Position numbers and translations under genes: made by a program. Positions 62,762 to 64,000 of a stretch of DNA of 64,000 bases are shown piece after piece. The notes beneath the pieces were generated by a model. The model saw nothing but the letters and a program-made list of their open reading frames with translations, was not told the origin of the DNA and did not search any database. Where the stretch lies: assembly GCF_017255015.1 (NCBI RefSeq), contig NZ_JAFKCS010000005.1:169853-233852 (forward strand), read 5' to 3'. The stretch's first letter is position 1; the number at the start of each line of letters is the position of its first letter. Source of the stretch: Bowmanella yangjiangensis (GTDB lineage: Bacteria > Pseudomonadota > Gammaproteobacteria > Enterobacterales > Alteromonadaceae).

Positions 62762-62943
62762 AGCTGAATTTATCCGGCTGGTTTGCTGGGATAATTGCCA
62801 TACTGCTGCCACTTTACTACATAATTACGAGTGATAATTATGATAGTCACTTGCTATTTTTTACTATTCTAATTCTTTACTTGGGTATTATGCTTAAGCG
62901 CACATTCTTTAGGGTGAAAGAATTTAGACATAAGGTTAGATAA
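62758..62943 (+). CDS. Small membrane protein
   Basis: 61 residues from TTG 62758 overlapping the upstream TGA (TTGA); a GTG at 62749 would add three residues. Two hydrophobic stretches: WFAGIIAILLPLYYIIT and LLFFTILILYLGIML, then a basic end KRTFFRVKEFRHKVR. It ends the small four-gene operon. Function unknown. Confidence 0.5.
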   Translation: MKLNLSGWFAGIIAILLPLYYIITSDNYDSHLLFFTILILYLGIMLKRTFFRVKEFRHKVR

Positions 62944-63027
62944 CTGAAGATTTTTTATCTTATTCCTCATTGATTTTTCATATATTCGGCGTATAGATAA
63001 ACATCATCCTAGATGCATTTTTTATTT

Positions 63028-63546
63028 TTAGGCTTGTTTATCAGCCGACACAAAATTTTCTGCTTGTGTTTTTGACTCGTGGCAGACCCAACGACCTTTA
63101 TTGCTTAACCCACCCCAGAGCGAGGCCAAGCAAATAAAAAGCACCAGCGCCCAGGTTGGCAAATGCCCAGCAGACCAATTAAAACCAATCAAACCGCCAC
63201 CGAAAAAAATCACCAGAAATAGCGCGACAGAATTCTTCTTCTTTTTCTCGTAATTAAGTTTGTAAGATGTGACTATTTTGTCATTAACACTAAAGTGGCA
63301 ATCTATATCGCCTTTCACAATGCTATTGGCCACTAGTTGTATCTGATAATTCTTCCCTGCATGTTCAAAGTTATGGATGGAGTTTCTTCTATAGCTTTTC
63401 TGGTCTGAAACCACTTCACCATCCAAGGTAACTATTTCTCTTCCTGTGAATGAACTACCCTTGAAGATAATCATTTTTCCTTCATCAAAGAACGTAAAAT
63501 TCATTCCGTTTTTAACGGAACATTCAACATTTTCGTGGAGCTTCAC
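63028..63546 (-). CDS. Membrane protein of unknown function with two C-terminal TM helices
   Basis: 172 residues from GTG 63546. The first 100 are hydrophilic beta-like (FTFFDEGKMIIFKGSSFTGR). Two helices follow near 106-150 (SVALFLVIFFGGGLIGFNW and WALVLFICLASLWGGL). Overlaps the end of a truncated upstream reading frame by 23 bases. No recognised family. Confidence 0.6.
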   Translation of the reverse strand: MKLHENVECSVKNGMNFTFFDEGKMIIFKGSSFTGREIVTLDGEVVSDQKSYRRNSIHNFEHAGKNYQIQLVANSIVKGDIDCHFSVNDKIVTSYKLNYEKKKKNSVALFLVIFFGGGLIGFNWSAGHLPTWALVLFICLASLWGGLSNKGRWVCHESKTQAENFVSADKQA

Positions 63547-63760
63547 ATATCCTCCAGAAGCAGATAGCTAGTGTTTGTCGTATCTCTTTATCGTGTGTCA
63601 GCTTCGCCGAACGAAAGCTACTGAAGAGAGCATCCCTGTCAGAATGGTTTTCAGTATCCTTTTCTTGAAGTGTTGTGGCAAGGTTTGTGACCTCCGTGTC
63701 TTTTATTGCACCGCAGTCCTTTTTAAACGCACTCGCTAACGCAGAATCTACCGGGATTTT
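63524..63760 (-). pseudogene. C-terminal remnant of a gene truncated at the repeat
   Basis: Open for 79 codons (stop TGA 63524-63526; upstream stop at 63761 within the repeat), with no start codon in the first part. The encoded sequence looks real (SALASAFKKDCGAIKDTEVT, later RSAKLTHDKEIRQTLAICFW). It ends 23 bases inside the start of the 63546 gene, as coupled genes do. The gene was likely cut by the tandem repeat at 63732. Confidence 0.45.
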
Positions 63761-64000
63761 TTAAGCGGGACGAAAGCGGCTTGTGCCGCTTAGGGGGAGG
63801 GATGTTTCAACTGCTCTTATCTTCTGTGTCTTATGCAGACGTTTAATTTGGATATGACCCTGTTTATTTGCTCGCTAACGCAGAATCTACCGGGATTTTT
63901 TAAGCGGGACGAAAGCGGCTTGTGCCGCTTAGGGGGAGGGATGTTTCAACTGCTCTTATCTTCTGTGTCTTATGCAGACGTTTAATTTGGATATGACCCT
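63732..64000. repeat. Tandem duplication, period 139 bp, containing the hairpin repeat
   Basis: The unit starting CTCGCTAACGCAGAATCTAC at 63732 is repeated identically at 63871, at least to the window end (130 bp). Each unit contains TTTTTTAAGCGGGACGAAAG, the hairpin AAGCGGCTTGTGCCGCTT, then AGGGGGAGGGATG. The array continues off the right edge. No gene in it. Confidence 0.85.

Noticed and set aside
63732..64000. CRISPR array or integron attC sites
   Set aside because: Period of 139 bp is too long for CRISPR and there are no variable spacers; integron core sites (GTTRRRY/RYYYAAC) were not found in proper positions.

Overview
The window looks like a chromosomal segment of a marine-type gammaproteobacterium, probably an Alteromonadales/Alteromonadaceae member. 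This is inferred from TonB-dependent receptors, a PEP-CTERM-type surface protein, TPR-sulfotransferase and MocR families, and moderate GC; I have no 16S or other marker to prove it. About 45 protein genes are supported. No rRNA, intact tRNA or CRISPR array is present.

Layout. (1) 1-9000, accessory left flank, mostly minus strand: a DUF4062-nSTAND1 signalling ATPase that runs off the left edge; a roughly 190-bp MITE-like element; an IS3-family orfA scrap joined to the 3' half of a decayed tRNA-Leu; and a three-gene operon of unknown function (membrane protein, large helical protein, lipoprotein). (2) 9070-31013, a collagen/hydroxyproline utilisation locus: hydroxyproline epimerase, 3-hydroxyproline dehydratase, D-amino-acid oxidoreductase, pyrroline-hydroxycarboxylate deaminase and ketoglutarate-semialdehyde dehydrogenase; a GntR/FCD regulator; a large TonB receptor; an M9 collagenase with a C-terminal dockerin next to a cohesin-like PEP-CTERM protein; two M24 proline peptidases; an ornithine-cyclodeaminase-family reductase; a POT peptide transporter; and a lipoprotein metallopeptidase. 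Copies of a TTGTAYRCAA-type palindrome lie upstream of the divergent or single promoters of this block, so one regulator probably controls it all. (3) 31100-37140: a cold-shock protein, a Cys-rich protein of unknown function, and a TIR-membrane protein translationally coupled to a SLOG-plus-transmembrane protein, a Thoeris-like candidate defence pair. (4) 37186-44982, one minus-strand block: iron alcohol dehydrogenase, permease, sigma-54 activator, semialdehyde dehydrogenase, cyclase-family hydrolase and porin, with a good -24/-12 promoter in front; it fits catabolism of a 4-hydroxybutyrate-like compound. (5) 45395-50151: HAD phosphatase, MFS-type membrane protein and a secreted beta-lactamase-fold hydrolase. 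(6) 50338-61094: MocR regulator with an extra C-terminal domain, nitrilase-family hydrolase, TonB receptor, TPR-sulfotransferase, MFS transporter, and gabD/gabT-like genes, probably uptake and breakdown of a GABA-yielding amide. (7) 61100-64000: an AT-rich island of small membrane or secreted proteins, bounded by copies of a hairpin repeat and ending in a 139-bp tandem duplication.

How the genes work together. In block 2, collagen would be cut at the surface by the dockerin collagenase, possibly held by the cohesin-like anchor. Fragments would enter through the TonB receptor and POT transporter. Proline-specific peptidases would release proline and hydroxyprolines, and the hydroxyproline enzymes would lead to 2-oxoglutarate or proline. 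Blocks 4 and 6 each carry a succinate-semialdehyde-dehydrogenase-like enzyme and probably converge on succinate.
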